A program made the translations under genes and the position numbers. 64,000 bases of DNA from Vibrio tritonius (GTDB lineage: Bacteria > Pseudomonadota > Gammaproteobacteria > Enterobacterales > Vibrionaceae), in NCBI RefSeq assembly GCF_001547935.1, contig NZ_AP014636.1:1550001-1614000 (forward strand). Reading direction: 5' to 3'. Below, piece after piece: positions 43,808-52,890 of the stretch (the first letter of the stretch is position 1; each line of letters starts with the position of its first letter). The notes under the pieces are model-generated. The model made no database searches, had not been told where the DNA came from, and worked only from the letters and a program-made list of their open reading frames with translations.

Positions 43808-44725
43808 TCAAGCATGGCGCAGTCGCATCGCTTGCAGCGATTGAACTAACTTAGGTCCAAACCCAACAAACACCGTTGAGGCAACAATGAGTGTCAATCC
43901 AAGACGCTGCGCATTCGAATACTGAACATCGAAGAACAGCGTTTGCCACAATGCAGAGAACATCAAATTGGTAAAGATTAATGGTGCCAATTGCGAACCA
44001 GACTCCGCGATTCGATACGCTTTAGCTCGAAACAGTTGGGTATTGATGACAAGAAGGGCGATGGCAAACACTGCAATTCCCATCAAGACATCGTGACCCG
44101 TTAAGCTACCTGCTGGGGAAAACGAAAAAGGGGATGTCATGAGGAAAGGGGTTAGCGCTAGTGCTGCCATCACAAAACTCCACGCGTTCAGCTCCGTATT
44201 GCGCATATCACTTTTAGTCACACGATAAAGGCAAAGTTGCGAGCCGGCATTAAAGAGCCCCGCAAGAACGCCAATAGCCAATTCTGGACGCCAATGAATG
44301 CCAGACACATCACCAGCCAGTAACATTACCCCACTAAAGGTAATCACTAGACTGATTAAAGTAATGACTTTGAGCTGAACATGAAAAAACAGTTTTTCTA
44401 ACAAAGGAATGAAAAGTGGTCCAGTACTAAACAAGACGACACTTTCCACCAAACTTAAGGTCTGCAGTGAGTAAATAAAACAGAGCTGACACCCTGCCAT
44501 ACATAGGGAGCGTAAAAAGAGCGCTTTACGCATGGCTTTCACCGGTAGACGGAAACGCGTCACCATCATCACAACCATCAGCAATACCCCAGGCAGAGCA
44601 AAACGCAAGAAAGCCAATTGCTGCGTTGCAAAGCTGTCTGAAAGGTATTTGGTCATTAACCCAGATAAAGACAAACTTAATGTTGAGCAAAGCATGAACG
44701 CGATGGCAAAAACTTGTGTTGGCAT
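43808..44725 (-). CDS. EamA/DMT-family transporter
   Basis: A 305-residue ten-segment drug/metabolite transporter with two EamA repeats (LSLSGLMTKYLSDSFATQQLAFLRF and the second starting near ELAIGVLAGLFNAGSQLCLY). Substrate unknown. AAGGAGTCAC precedes the ATG. Its 3' end is 11 bp from the convergent alkB gene. It is divergent from a LysR-type regulator, which probably controls it. Confidence 0.87.
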   Translation of the reverse strand: MPTQVFAIAFMLCSTLSLSLSGLMTKYLSDSFATQQLAFLRFALPGVLLMVVMMVTRFRLPVKAMRKALFLRSLCMAGCQLCFIYSLQTLSLVESVVLFSTGPLFIPLLEKLFFHVQLKVITLISLVITFSGVMLLAGDVSGIHWRPELAIGVLAGLFNAGSQLCLYRVTKSDMRNTELNAWSFVMAALALTPFLMTSPFSFSPAGSLTGHDVLMGIAVFAIALLVINTQLFRAKAYRIAESGSQLAPLIFTNLMFSALWQTLFFDVQYSNAQRLGLTLIVASTVFVGFGPKLVQSLQAMRLRHA

Positions 44726-44818
44726 GGTGACTCCTTATTTCATGTCACCGATTATAAGAAGTGCTATGCTAGAAAAATAACGAGTAATATTAAACGGTCT
44801 TGTAAGAAAAACTTACCA

Positions 44819-45781
44819 ATGCGCAAACTACTTCCTCTAAAATCTTTGTACACTTTTGTGGCGGTTGCCGAAACAGGCAGCATGACTGAAGCGGCAAAAG
44901 TACTTAATGTCAGTCATTCAGCCGTTAGCCAGGCGATCAAATCCATTGAAACACAGTTAGACCAACCGCTGTTCAACAGAATTGGGCGTAATGTAGAGTT
45001 AAACCATGCGGGTTATCGATACTACAAAAAAATTGGCCCATCGTTAGAGCATATTGTTGAAGCGACAGAGTCGATGTTACGCAAGCCAACCAATCACCGT
45101 TTAACTCTAAATATGATTACATCATTAGCGTTACATTGGTGGATTCCACGCGTACCAAAATTTCAACAAATCGCGCCATCACTTGATATCCGTATCTCAA
45201 ATTTATCGGGACCTTTTTCCCTAGAAGCTGAGGGGGTAGATGTGGCACTGATTCATGGTATTAAGGATGAATGGCAAGATTATTACTGTGAAGAATTAGG
45301 CGATGATCAACTCGTGCTTGTGTGTCATCCAGAACTGGTACCAACTGGTGACCCTATCGATTTAGCTAACATCATTCTTCAGCACCCCATCATTATGGCA
45401 ACCAGCTCAAGGCGAATTAACGACTGGAAGGTATGGTGCCAAGCTCACCAATTACCTCAGCCCCAACGGCAAAATAATTTATCATTCACCTCGTCAGCAC
45501 AAGCAGTGCAAGCGGCTTACCGTAAACTGGGACTATTTGTTACCCATAAGATTTTTGTAAAAGAGAGCTTAGAGCAGGGCTTATTGGTTACGTTAGGCCA
45601 AGAAGTTCCACACCCAACTCAACGCTTTTTCTTTGCTTGCTCAGTCGACAAGCTCAAACAGGAAAGCGTGTTAACGCTGCGTCATTGGCTGAGAGCTGAA
45701 TTTAACACTCCAACCTCATTAGGGCTTGAGCATGTAAACAAAACCAATACAAAGCAAGCAGAACACACTAAACCACAATAA
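44819..45781 (+). CDS. LysR-family transcriptional regulator, GcvA-like
   Basis: A 320-residue LysR-type regulator: N-terminal helix-turn-helix (SLYTFVAVAETGSMTEAAKVLNVSHSAVSQ in its usual place, residues 8-37) followed by a periplasmic-binding-type effector domain. The pattern LPLKSLYTFVAVAETGS is GcvA-like. The ATG at 44819 is chosen; a 35-codon upstream extension lacks family similarity. It probably regulates the divergent EamA gene. The last 63 bp overlap, tail to tail, the gene on the other strand. Confidence 0.87.
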   Translation: MRKLLPLKSLYTFVAVAETGSMTEAAKVLNVSHSAVSQAIKSIETQLDQPLFNRIGRNVELNHAGYRYYKKIGPSLEHIVEATESMLRKPTNHRLTLNMITSLALHWWIPRVPKFQQIAPSLDIRISNLSGPFSLEAEGVDVALIHGIKDEWQDYYCEELGDDQLVLVCHPELVPTGDPIDLANIILQHPIIMATSSRRINDWKVWCQAHQLPQPQRQNNLSFTSSAQAVQAAYRKLGLFVTHKIFVKESLEQGLLVTLGQEVPHPTQRFFFACSVDKLKQESVLTLRHWLRAEFNTPTSLGLEHVNKTNTKQAEHTKPQ

Positions 45782-46030
45782 GAAACGTTTTAATGGAGAA
45801 GCGGGATTGCGTGCACGCCGAGCACGACGTAAAGCAATAAGTTTGGCGCGACGCAGCAAGCTAAGGCGTTTAAGCCGCTTCTCCTCCAGCATATTCAACT
45901 CATGCTGTAGCTCCTGTTTTCGCTCGGCCTCGTTCGCCTTTTCGGTGTAACGGTGCAGTTGCTCCTTAGTGAAGTCTTCACTCGGATCATAACCATGGGG
46001 CGGTGGCGTTTTGTCATGAATGATTGGCAT
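45719..46030 (-). CDS. Small tail-anchored basic membrane protein, unknown function
   Basis: A 103-residue protein: acidic/proline-rich N-terminus (MPIIHDKTPPPHGYDPSEDF), a charged helical middle with ERKQELQHELNMLEEKRLKR, an arginine-rich patch (LRRARRARNPASPLKRF) and one C-terminal membrane segment (LLWFSVFCLLCIGFVYML). GGGAGGTCCAA before the ATG at 46030 is an excellent ribosome site; a longer frame to 46168 reads into repeat remnants and is rejected. The C-terminal 20 codons overlap the end of the LysR gene on the opposite strand. Function not recognised. Confidence 0.7.
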   Translation of the reverse strand: MPIIHDKTPPPHGYDPSEDFTKEQLHRYTEKANEAERKQELQHELNMLEEKRLKRLSLLRRAKLIALRRARRARNPASPLKRFLLWFSVFCLLCIGFVYMLKP

Positions 46031-46383
46031 TTGGACCTCCCACTCTCTGGGACACAGTTTAAGTATATACACTGTTACGACAAACAATCTGGAAGCAGCC
46101 CCCGATAGTGACTTGGGTATAACACCTAAATATACCCAAATGACCTTCAGAGCTTCATCAACGAGCACAGGTCAAGCTCAATGACGGCAGGAATAAAACC
46201 TCCTCTTTGTCATCCTTGGCAAAGAGGAGCAGCTTGTCAGCAACTGCCTAACTATCAGAGCCAGAGCATAATTAGAAACAGCTATCTAGTTCGAATTTTT
46301 CGAATATGTTTCTCAATTCGCCCCCCTCATCATTTCCATAAGCCAACTCTAAAATAGTCGAAAATCCATTAGGAGAGTTTGTT
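46031..46383. other. 353-bp gene-free region with repeat debris
   Basis: Contains remnants of the MITE-like element (46112-46195), a hairpin CTCCTCTTTG / CAAAGAGGAG at about 46200-46230, and the short upstream region of the pirin gene. Confidence 0.6.
46112..46195 (-). repeat. MITE-like repeat remnants, internally deleted
   Basis: CTTGGGTAT (46112-46120) is one terminus; 12 bp on, ATACCCAAATGACC starts the other end, which continues with TTCAGAGCTTCATCAACGAG and on to GACGGCAGGAAT after a 14-bp deletion. Two damaged ends lie back to back. Confidence 0.7.
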
Positions 46384-47232
46384 ATGACCACATTACGAGA
46401 GATACGCCAATTGATTCCTGCCCAACCAACATCGGATGGAGACGGAGTGAAAATTCGCCGTATTGCTGGATTCAATAACGCTGCTCTATCTCCATTTTTA
46501 ATGGTAGATGAATTGAAATCAGATCAACGCGCTGACTATGTTGGTGGTTTTCCTCCCCACCCTCACCGTGGTATCGAAACCTTAACCTATATGATTCAAG
46601 GTCACTTTCAGCATCGAGACCATATGGGAAACATAGGCGAATTACGTAGCGGTGGCGCTCAGTGGATGGCTGCAGGCCGTGGTGTGATTCACAGCGAAAT
46701 GCCAATTATGCAAGATGGCCAGTTGCTTGGTTTCCAAATTTGGATCAATCAGCCAGCAAAAGACAAAATGATTCCTGCTCGTTATCACGACTATCAGCCA
46801 GAAACGATCACAGAACTTCGTGATGAATCAATCGGTTTGGTTCGTGTTTTGGCGGGAAATTTAAATCTCAAAGAACAGACATTAACTGGGCCGCTCACTC
46901 AAACAGGCGTACCAGCCATGGTCGCCGATTGGCGTTCAACGGCAGGTCAAGAAATAGAAATCACCACACGTTCAACTGATAACACCATGGTTTATGTCTA
47001 CCAAGGCAACATCGAAATACGAGATAAAGCGGTAAGGCAAGGTGAAATGGCCGTCATGACGAAAGGTGAATTACTGCAATTGGTCGCAAACGATAGTAGT
47101 GGTGTACTGATTTTTAACGGTCAGCCGATCAACGAACCTGTTGTGCATTATGGTCCATTTGTGATGAATAGCGTACAAGAGATCGAACAAGCGATTAACG
47201 ACTTCAACAATGGCGTCTTTGAAACCTATTAG
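46384..47232 (+). CDS. Pirin-family protein, YhhW-like
   Basis: A 282-residue bicupin. The N-terminal metal site is visible in PPHPHRGIETLTYMI with later H in GVIHSEMP. Bacterial pirins such as YhhW are iron-binding and some have quercetinase activity; the physiological role here is not known. TAGGAGAGTTTGTT is the ribosome site. Single gene, ended by the hairpin at 47328. Confidence 0.87.
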   Translation: MTTLREIRQLIPAQPTSDGDGVKIRRIAGFNNAALSPFLMVDELKSDQRADYVGGFPPHPHRGIETLTYMIQGHFQHRDHMGNIGELRSGGAQWMAAGRGVIHSEMPIMQDGQLLGFQIWINQPAKDKMIPARYHDYQPETITELRDESIGLVRVLAGNLNLKEQTLTGPLTQTGVPAMVADWRSTAGQEIEITTRSTDNTMVYVYQGNIEIRDKAVRQGEMAVMTKGELLQLVANDSSGVLIFNGQPINEPVVHYGPFVMNSVQEIEQAINDFNNGVFETY

Positions 47233-47238
47233 GGTTTA

Positions 47239-47252
47239 CAGCATTTGGGTAT
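47239..47252 (-). repeat. Short end remnant of the MITE-like repeat
   Basis: CAGCATTTGGGTATAG right after the pirin stop matches the right terminus (GCAT...CATTTGGGTAT) with most of the element missing. Confidence 0.4.
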
Positions 47253-47327
47253 AGGACCCATTCACTGCTTTTTCTGGCCTTGGTCGGATTTGAAACGTAA
47301 AACATCCATGCCATTTGTTTGTTTCAA

Positions 47328-47356
47328 CCACACCGCATTGCGGTGTGGATTTTTTT
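47328..47356 (+). terminator. Terminator of the pirin gene
   Basis: A 9-bp stem CCACACCGC / GCGGTGTGG with loop ATT, followed by ATTTTTTT. Confidence 0.9.
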
Positions 47357-47369
47357 AATGTGATAAATC

Positions 47370-47651
47370 TTAAAGGTATTCACACAAATAAGCAGTGTTA
47401 ACACTCACTGTAAGCTCAAAAGATGAGTTACCCGCGACTTCAAATAAGTCACCATTGTTAAAAGTGTGCCACACTGTTTCGCCTTCGCGCTTTACCACTA
47501 TCTGACCATTGACCACCGTCATTCGTTCAGGAGCACCAGTTGAAAAAGTGTATTCACCAGCAAGCATCACACCCACTGTAACGGCATTACCTTCCTGTTC
47601 AAAACCCAGTGATTTAACGGTACCATCAAAATAGCTATTTTCCTCGATCAT
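47370..47651 (-). CDS. ppnP: PpnP, pyrimidine/purine nucleoside phosphorylase
   Basis: A 93-residue single cupin of the UPF0345/YaiE family, now known as PpnP, which phosphorolyses a range of nucleosides. It begins MIEENSYFDGTVKSLGFEQE and has GVMLAGEYTFSTGAPERMTVV. The ATG at 47651, after CAAGGAAGAAAACAA, fits the usual length; the frame to 47705 is a non-coding extension. Confidence 0.92.
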   Translation of the reverse strand: MIEENSYFDGTVKSLGFEQEGNAVTVGVMLAGEYTFSTGAPERMTVVNGQIVVKREGETVWHTFNNGDLFEVAGNSSFELTVSVNTAYLCEYL

Positions 47652-48029
47652 TTGTTTTCTTCCTTGTTTGCAATTGAATAAATCACATGCGTGAAACCAT
47701 TTCAACTCAGCAAAATGGTCAACTCAGTCAAAAGAGTGACCTAAGCCCACAAAAAGGCGTAGCAAGTCACAGCATATAATACTAACTGGCTAATTTCTCT
47801 ACTCTATCCCCAAATTGGTCGCAAGACTTCGTCATACTCTCTATACTGACCATAAGTGGTTCAAAAGTAACCACTCAATATGCCATTGTGCGAATAGCAA
47901 CACATGATAAATGAGCTATCGGTCTAGTTTTTGCACTTTACATTTGATTAAAAAACACCCTTTCCTCACTCTTGCGTCACATCGTGTCACCCGAGGCACT
48001 GTGTCACAATAACGAGGGGAGAACATTGA
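47652..48029. other. 378-bp gene-free region between ppnP and the DUF2850-type gene
   Basis: A divergent promoter region. It has an inverted repeat AGTGGTT / AACCACT near 47860-47877 and three closely spaced GTCAC words (GCGTCAC, GTGTCAC, GTGTCAC, 47971-48006) just before the next gene. No RNA gene recognised. Confidence 0.5.
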
Positions 48030-48533
48030 ATGTCAGTATCAAGTAACCGCAATCAAACCTTGAGAGCCGTTCGTATGAGCAACATATTGCTAAATGAGAA
48101 AATTTTTAAAGCTGTGTTTTTCTCTATTTCCTTCGTTATTTTGGTGGTCTCCGGCGTTTATGGCTACGATGCTTATAAAGCCTACATAAATCCAAGTAAC
48201 GTGTATGGTAAGTGGATCGAAGTTGGTACTCCAACATACCAAACAGATATTTTGCGATTGTCAGAAAAAGGCGTTTATCGCAACAATCACCTGATAAGCA
48301 CCACTTTTGAGTTCAATGGCAGTACCGTTTCTATTTCTACTGGTGATGGTGTCACTAAATACGAACTCACCGGTGGCGAAACGGCACCACAATTAAAACG
48401 AGTTAAACCGAGTTTACCTTCTCAGACCTTGGTTAAACATGGTTATGAACACAAAGTTGAAGCAACAGCAGCCTCTAACGGCTCACAGGACCGACGTCTA
48501 ATGCTGTCGGAACACTTCAAAGAAGGCAAGTAA
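48030..48533 (+). CDS. DUF2850-type Vibrio protein
   Basis: A 167-residue protein with an N-terminal cytoplasmic stretch, one membrane segment (FFSISFVILVVSGVYGYDAY, about residues 31-50) and a periplasmic domain. The segment VYGKWIEVGTPTYQTDILRL followed by SEKGVYRNNHLISTTFEFNG resembles the DUF2850 family, known mainly from Vibrio; function unknown. GAGGGGAGAACATTGA precedes the ATG; an ATG at codon 16 is an alternative start. Its stop is immediately followed by the convergent ktrB stop. Confidence 0.75.
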   Translation: MSVSSNRNQTLRAVRMSNILLNEKIFKAVFFSISFVILVVSGVYGYDAYKAYINPSNVYGKWIEVGTPTYQTDILRLSEKGVYRNNHLISTTFEFNGSTVSISTGDGVTKYELTGGETAPQLKRVKPSLPSQTLVKHGYEHKVEATAASNGSQDRRLMLSEHFKEGK

Positions 48534-49901
48534 TTAGCCAGTTAACACGTTATCCTCTGGATATTTCAATAAGGTTGGCTCAGGACGAGCCAACATATAG
48601 GCCAAAGTCAAAGGTCCTAAACGTCCCACTATCATCACCACAATAATAATACACTTTCCAGGTTCACTTAATTGAGCCGTTAACCCAGCGGTAAGCCCTA
48701 CCGTCGCAAACGCCGAAATGGTTTCAAACACCACCTGAGCGAACGTCGCTTGTTCCGTTATCATCAACAAAAACATCGCTAGGGTCAAAATAGCACCACT
48801 CACAACAATGATTGCCAGTGCCTTAGTGACCGTAGGCCAACTGACCGTACGGCGAAACATAACTACGTGAGGTTTTTGGCGTAAAAAGCTCCATGTAGCA
48901 ACCAATGCCACCATAAAGGTGGATACTTTTATCCCGCCGCCAGTCGATGTTGAGCCTGCACCTATCAGCATCAATAAAATCATAATCAGTAATGCTGGCT
49001 GGGTAAATGCACCAATATCAACACTGTTAAAACCGGCAGTACGCGCGCTTGCTGATTGGAAAAAAGCCGCCAGCCATTGAGATGAAGTAGAAAGAGGGGC
49101 TAAGGTTTGGGGGTTATGACGTTCGAGAAGATAGAACAGTAATGTACCGACCGCGAGTAACGTGGGTGTCGCCGTCAGCATAATTTTGCTGTGGAGATGT
49201 AATCGATGCCAGCCTTTTATACCATTTGCCCACACATCACCAATCACGGTAAAACCAAGCCCACCAAGAATAAACAATCCCGATAACGTAATGATAACAA
49301 GAGGATCGCCCACATAACCAGTTAAGCTATTTGAAAATAGGGAAAAACCAGCATTGTTAAATGCCGACACTGCATGAAACAGAGCCAAAAACAGCCCTTC
49401 TCCCCACCCTAATTGGGGAACCCATCGCCAAGCAAGCAGCGCCATTCCCAACAATTCAGTGAGCAAAGCAAAGGTCATGATTTTCTTAACCAATGATCTC
49501 AGATTGATCCCGCGCTCTTGGCCCAATGCTTCTTTTGCTAACGCTTGCTGTTGCAAGCTTAACCTTACGCCAAATAGATACAACAGAACGGCCGAAAGCG
49601 TCATCTGCCCTAAACCACCTACTTGCATTAAAAGCAGCAGCAATACTTGTCCAGCGCGAGTAAAATGTTGTCCGGTATCAACCACACCAAGCCCTGTAAC
49701 ACTGATGGCCGACGTTGCCGTGAACAGAGCATCAATAAGACTTAATCCATTGACAGAAAAGATAGGTAAAGTCAGTAAAAATGCTGCTGGTAACAGCACC
49801 AAAAGAAAAGTGATAAAGATAACTCGAGGTTCATTACCCTTATTATTGTGTTTCTTGTTCTGATAATTGAAGAACCGACCACCTTGTGGTTGATACATCA
49901 T
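48534..49901 (-). CDS. ktrB: KtrB, Na+-dependent K+ uptake channel subunit
   Basis: A 455-residue membrane protein of the Trk/Ktr/HKT family with four pore repeats; selectivity-loop patterns such as SAISVTGLGVVDTG, SAFNNAGFSLFSNS, GAGSTSTGGGIKVSTF and SAFATVGLTAGLTAQ are visible. It forms the potassium channel regulated by KtrA. The ATG overlaps the ktrA stop (ATGA, 49898-49901), so the two are coupled. Length equals the Vibrio alginolyticus KtrB. Confidence 0.94.
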   Translation of the reverse strand: MMYQPQGGRFFNYQNKKHNNKGNEPRVIFITFLLVLLPAAFLLTLPIFSVNGLSLIDALFTATSAISVTGLGVVDTGQHFTRAGQVLLLLLMQVGGLGQMTLSAVLLYLFGVRLSLQQQALAKEALGQERGINLRSLVKKIMTFALLTELLGMALLAWRWVPQLGWGEGLFLALFHAVSAFNNAGFSLFSNSLTGYVGDPLVIITLSGLFILGGLGFTVIGDVWANGIKGWHRLHLHSKIMLTATPTLLAVGTLLFYLLERHNPQTLAPLSTSSQWLAAFFQSASARTAGFNSVDIGAFTQPALLIMILLMLIGAGSTSTGGGIKVSTFMVALVATWSFLRQKPHVVMFRRTVSWPTVTKALAIIVVSGAILTLAMFLLMITEQATFAQVVFETISAFATVGLTAGLTAQLSEPGKCIIIVVMIVGRLGPLTLAYMLARPEPTLLKYPEDNVLTG

Positions 49902-50560
49902 AGTGATTTTAGCCCCTTGGTCAGAGTCAACTGAGGACCAACCACAATGAGCATGTCACCAATTTCTAATTCAATGTCCAGATCTGGTGTCGGATGAACA
50001 TGCGCTCCGCGCTTAAAACCTAAAATAAGCACACCCTCTCGCTCAGCAAAGGGCAAATCCGCAATCTTTTTCCCCATCAGTTTTGAGCCAATCACGATTT
50101 CAGTCATGGCGAGTCCACTGCCTAACTCTTGAAATTCCAACACACGCTTGTCCAGCATTTTGCGGGCAACACGGACTCCCATATCACGCTCAGGCATGAT
50201 GATATGGTCGGCGCCAATTTTCTGTAAGATCTTTACATGTGCTTTATCATTGGCTTTAACCCAAACCGACTTAGCCCCTAAATCTTTAATGACAAGCGTG
50301 GCTAACATTGAAGAATTCACATTTTCACCAATCGAAACCATCACCATATCGTATTCATTTAATTTAAGCTCAGCGACGGTTTCTTCACTGGTACAATTAG
50401 CAACGATTGCCTGCGTAGCAATGTTGGCTGCCACTTTTACTTTTTCTTCATCAACATCGATAGCAAGTACCTGCGCACCTGAATCGACTAATTCCTGACA
50501 TACAGATAGACCAAAACGACCTAACCCAACCACCGCGAACTGTTTATCTCTAAATTTCAT
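49898..50560 (-). CDS. ktrA: KtrA, nucleotide-binding regulator of KtrB
   Basis: A 220-residue cytoplasmic RCK protein: RCK_N Rossmann domain with GLGRFG (12-17) and the acid D in AIDVDEEK, followed by an RCK_C domain (from about 140, EIVIGSKLMGKKIADL). KtrA rings bind ATP/ADP and gate KtrB. It is the first gene of the ktrAB operon. Confidence 0.94.
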   Translation of the reverse strand: MKFRDKQFAVVGLGRFGLSVCQELVDSGAQVLAIDVDEEKVKVAANIATQAIVANCTSEETVAELKLNEYDMVMVSIGENVNSSMLATLVIKDLGAKSVWVKANDKAHVKILQKIGADHIIMPERDMGVRVARKMLDKRVLEFQELGSGLAMTEIVIGSKLMGKKIADLPFAEREGVLILGFKRGAHVHPTPDLDIELEIGDMLIVVGPQLTLTKGLKSL

Positions 50561-50591
50561 ACTAAGCCTTAATATTGTTATTGTGTCTGTT

Positions 50592-50676
50592 ATTTTCTAC
50601 GTAGAATAACTAGGTATTCAAATCGGTGCCTTGCCTATGAGCGAATACATTCTCGCTGAAACAGCATATTGAGGTA
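50592..50676 (-). repeat. MITE-like repeat, truncated copy upstream of ktrA
   Basis: About 85 bp (TTTTCTACGTAGAATAACTA ... TCTCGCTGAAACAGCATATT) matching one half of the element; the terminal CCCAAG end is degraded to GAGGTATATT. It sits just upstream of ktrA, within the likely promoter region, which has no other gene. Confidence 0.8.
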
Positions 50677-50847
50677 TATTAAGCCGAACAAATTCCCATA
50701 TGTCTATATTATCGTCATGCGTTACCGTTGAATAACACCACTCCTCCAACTAATTCGCCCCCGTTAAACAAGGGTGGTTATTGGTGGTTAACAACACTGA
50801 TTTCTGTTACTTTTGAACTGCATAATTGATACACAGTAATAGGATAT

Positions 50848-51951
50848 ATGAACGAATTTATTCAACTGCTAAAAGACTCACCCTACCTTAAAGATTGGGA
50901 TAACAGCGTTGTTTTGATTACATTAGCAAGCTTGGTCGCTTGGGGGTTATGGCGCTTCACTTACACCAAATTACTCTCTCTGTCTGAACGTACCAGTTTT
51001 CACTGGGATGACTTGCTATTACACGCATTAAAAACACCAGTGAGTACATTAATCTGGTGCTGGCCAGCCACTATTTCTGTGGGCCTATTGCTTGAAGATA
51101 ACTTTAAAACACAGTTTAACTGGCTTGCCCAGCTTAAATTATTAATGGTGATTTCGATCTGTGTTTGGATCTTGATTCGTCTCGTTACCGAAATTGAGCG
51201 CCAATTTCTTAAAGACAAAAAACGTGACGAAACCACAGTGCAAGCGGTGGCGAAAGTAGCTCGAACCTTCTTTGTTGTTATTGGCCTACTTTCCTTTATG
51301 CAAGCATTCGGTTTAAGCCTTTCTGGTTTACTAACCTTCGGTGGTGTCGGTGGTTTGATTGTGGGTCTTGCGGCAAAAGACCTGTTATCTAACTTCTTTG
51401 GCGGCATGATGATCTATTTTGACCGCCCATTCAAAGTCGGGGAATGGATTCGCTCTCCAGACCGCCAAATCGAAGGCACTGTCGAGCGTATCGGATGGCG
51501 TATGACCATCATCCGTACTTTCGATAAACGACCACTTTACGTACCAAACTCCGTATTCAGCAACATCATTGTTGAAAACCCATCACGCATGCTTAATCGA
51601 CGAATTAATGAAACCATTGGTTTACGGTATGAAGATAGCACCAAAATGGATACCATTATTGCGCAGGTGAAAGAGATGCTGGAAAATCACCCGGAAATTG
51701 ATAATCACCAGACATTAATTGTTAACTTCAATGCGTTTGGTCCATCTTCGCTCGATTTCTTTATTTATACATTCACTAAAACCGTTAACTGGATTCGATA
51801 TCATGAGGTAAAACAAGACGTTTTACTGAAGATTGTCGAGATCATCCGTAACAATGATGCAGACATCGCGTTCCCAACTCGGACATTGTTCATCGAACCG
51901 ACTCAAACGGATGCGATATTATCTCAAGCAGCACAACCGGCTGCAAAGTAA
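50848..51951 (+). CDS. MscS-family mechanosensitive channel, YnaI-like
   Basis: A 367-residue channel with about five membrane segments; the pore helix region GVGGLIVGLAAKDLLSNFFGG (about 170-190) and the following beta domain with FKVGEWIRSPDRQIEGTVERIGWR are MscS hallmarks. Size is nearer E. coli YnaI than MscS. It relieves hypo-osmotic stress. TAATAGGATAT precedes the ATG. A strong terminator follows. Confidence 0.9.
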   Translation: MNEFIQLLKDSPYLKDWDNSVVLITLASLVAWGLWRFTYTKLLSLSERTSFHWDDLLLHALKTPVSTLIWCWPATISVGLLLEDNFKTQFNWLAQLKLLMVISICVWILIRLVTEIERQFLKDKKRDETTVQAVAKVARTFFVVIGLLSFMQAFGLSLSGLLTFGGVGGLIVGLAAKDLLSNFFGGMMIYFDRPFKVGEWIRSPDRQIEGTVERIGWRMTIIRTFDKRPLYVPNSVFSNIIVENPSRMLNRRINETIGLRYEDSTKMDTIIAQVKEMLENHPEIDNHQTLIVNFNAFGPSSLDFFIYTFTKTVNWIRYHEVKQDVLLKIVEIIRNNDADIAFPTRTLFIEPTQTDAILSQAAQPAAK

Positions 51952-51963
51952 CGGCCATGAATA

Positions 51964-51996
51964 AAAAGCCCTCCACACAATGTGGAGGGCTTTTTT
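51964..51996 (+). terminator. Terminator of the MscS-type gene
   Basis: A 10-bp stem GCCCTCCACA / TGTGGAGGGC with A-run left and TTTTTT right; it serves both this gene and the convergent transaminase gene. Confidence 0.92.
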
Positions 51997-52021
51997 GCAG
52001 GCAGTGTTGAAAGATAAATCG

Positions 52022-52879
52022 TTATTCAGCCAATTCCAGTGCAGTATTAATGTAGATATCACGCAGTTTTAGCGCCAATGGACCTGGCTTGCCGTTACCA
52101 ATCGCTTTGTCGTCGATGGCGACCACTGGCCAGATAAAGGTAGTGGCAGAGCTGATGAACGCCTCTTTAGCAGCATAGGCCTCTTCGATGGTGAAGTAGC
52201 GCTCTTCAATTTTAAAATCAAAATCATTCGCCAACTTCATCAATGAAGCACGAGTAATGCCGTGCAAAATATCATTGCTAAGAGGTCGTGTAACAATGGT
52301 GTTATCTTCGGTAACGATGTACGCGTTGCTTGAACCACCTTCCGTCACAAAGCCATCTTCAATCAACCAAACATCGTCGGCATTGGCTGCATGAGCCATA
52401 TGTTTAGCCAGACACGCAGGGAGAAGTTGTGTGGTTTTAATGTCACGACGACGCCAGCGAATATCATCAATGGAGATAACGCGAATACCTGTTTCCGTTT
52501 TCGCACTTTTAATCAATGAGCGGGCTTGCGTGAACAGAACTAAGGTAGGCTCTATACTGTCACTAAACGAGAAATCACGGTCCCCTTCATCACCACGAGT
52601 CAATTGCAGATAAATTCCCCCTTCAACTAACGCGTTTTTTTCAACCAAGGTCTTTTGAATGGCGGTTAACTCTCCACCGGTGACTGGAAGTTTAAGTCCA
52701 AGTTCTTTACATGAGCGTTCTAAACGCGCTAAGTGACCAGCATTATCAATCAATTTTCCGTCAAGAACGGCTGTCACTTCATAAACAGCGTCAGCAAACA
52801 GAAAGCCACGGTCAAAGATCGAAATCTTTGCTTCGGATTCGGCGATGTACTCACCATTTAAATAAACTGTACGTTCCAT
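52022..52879 (-). CDS. D-amino-acid transaminase (class IV aminotransferase)
   Basis: A 285-residue PLP enzyme of fold type IV, D-alanine aminotransferase type: YLNGEYIAESEAKISIFDRGFLFAD at the N-terminus, the PLP lysine probably in RRRDIKTTQLLP, and TEGGSSNAYIV. It transfers amino groups between D-alanine, D-glutamate and 2-oxo acids. The ATG at 52879 follows TAGGAGAAAAAACG; a frame 7 codons longer overlaps dgcA. Third gene of the dgcN-dgcA series, fitting D-amino-acid catabolism. Confidence 0.88.
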   Translation of the reverse strand: MERTVYLNGEYIAESEAKISIFDRGFLFADAVYEVTAVLDGKLIDNAGHLARLERSCKELGLKLPVTGGELTAIQKTLVEKNALVEGGIYLQLTRGDEGDRDFSFSDSIEPTLVLFTQARSLIKSAKTETGIRVISIDDIRWRRRDIKTTQLLPACLAKHMAHAANADDVWLIEDGFVTEGGSSNAYIVTEDNTIVTRPLSNDILHGITRASLMKLANDFDFKIEERYFTIEEAYAAKEAFISSATTFIWPVVAIDDKAIGNGKPGPLALKLRDIYINTALELAE

Positions 52880-52890
52880 CGTTTTTTCTC

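Noticed and set aside
46031..46168. 46-codon extension of the small tail-anchored protein
   Set aside because: It reads into repeat remnants, while GGGAGG stands directly before the ATG at 46030.
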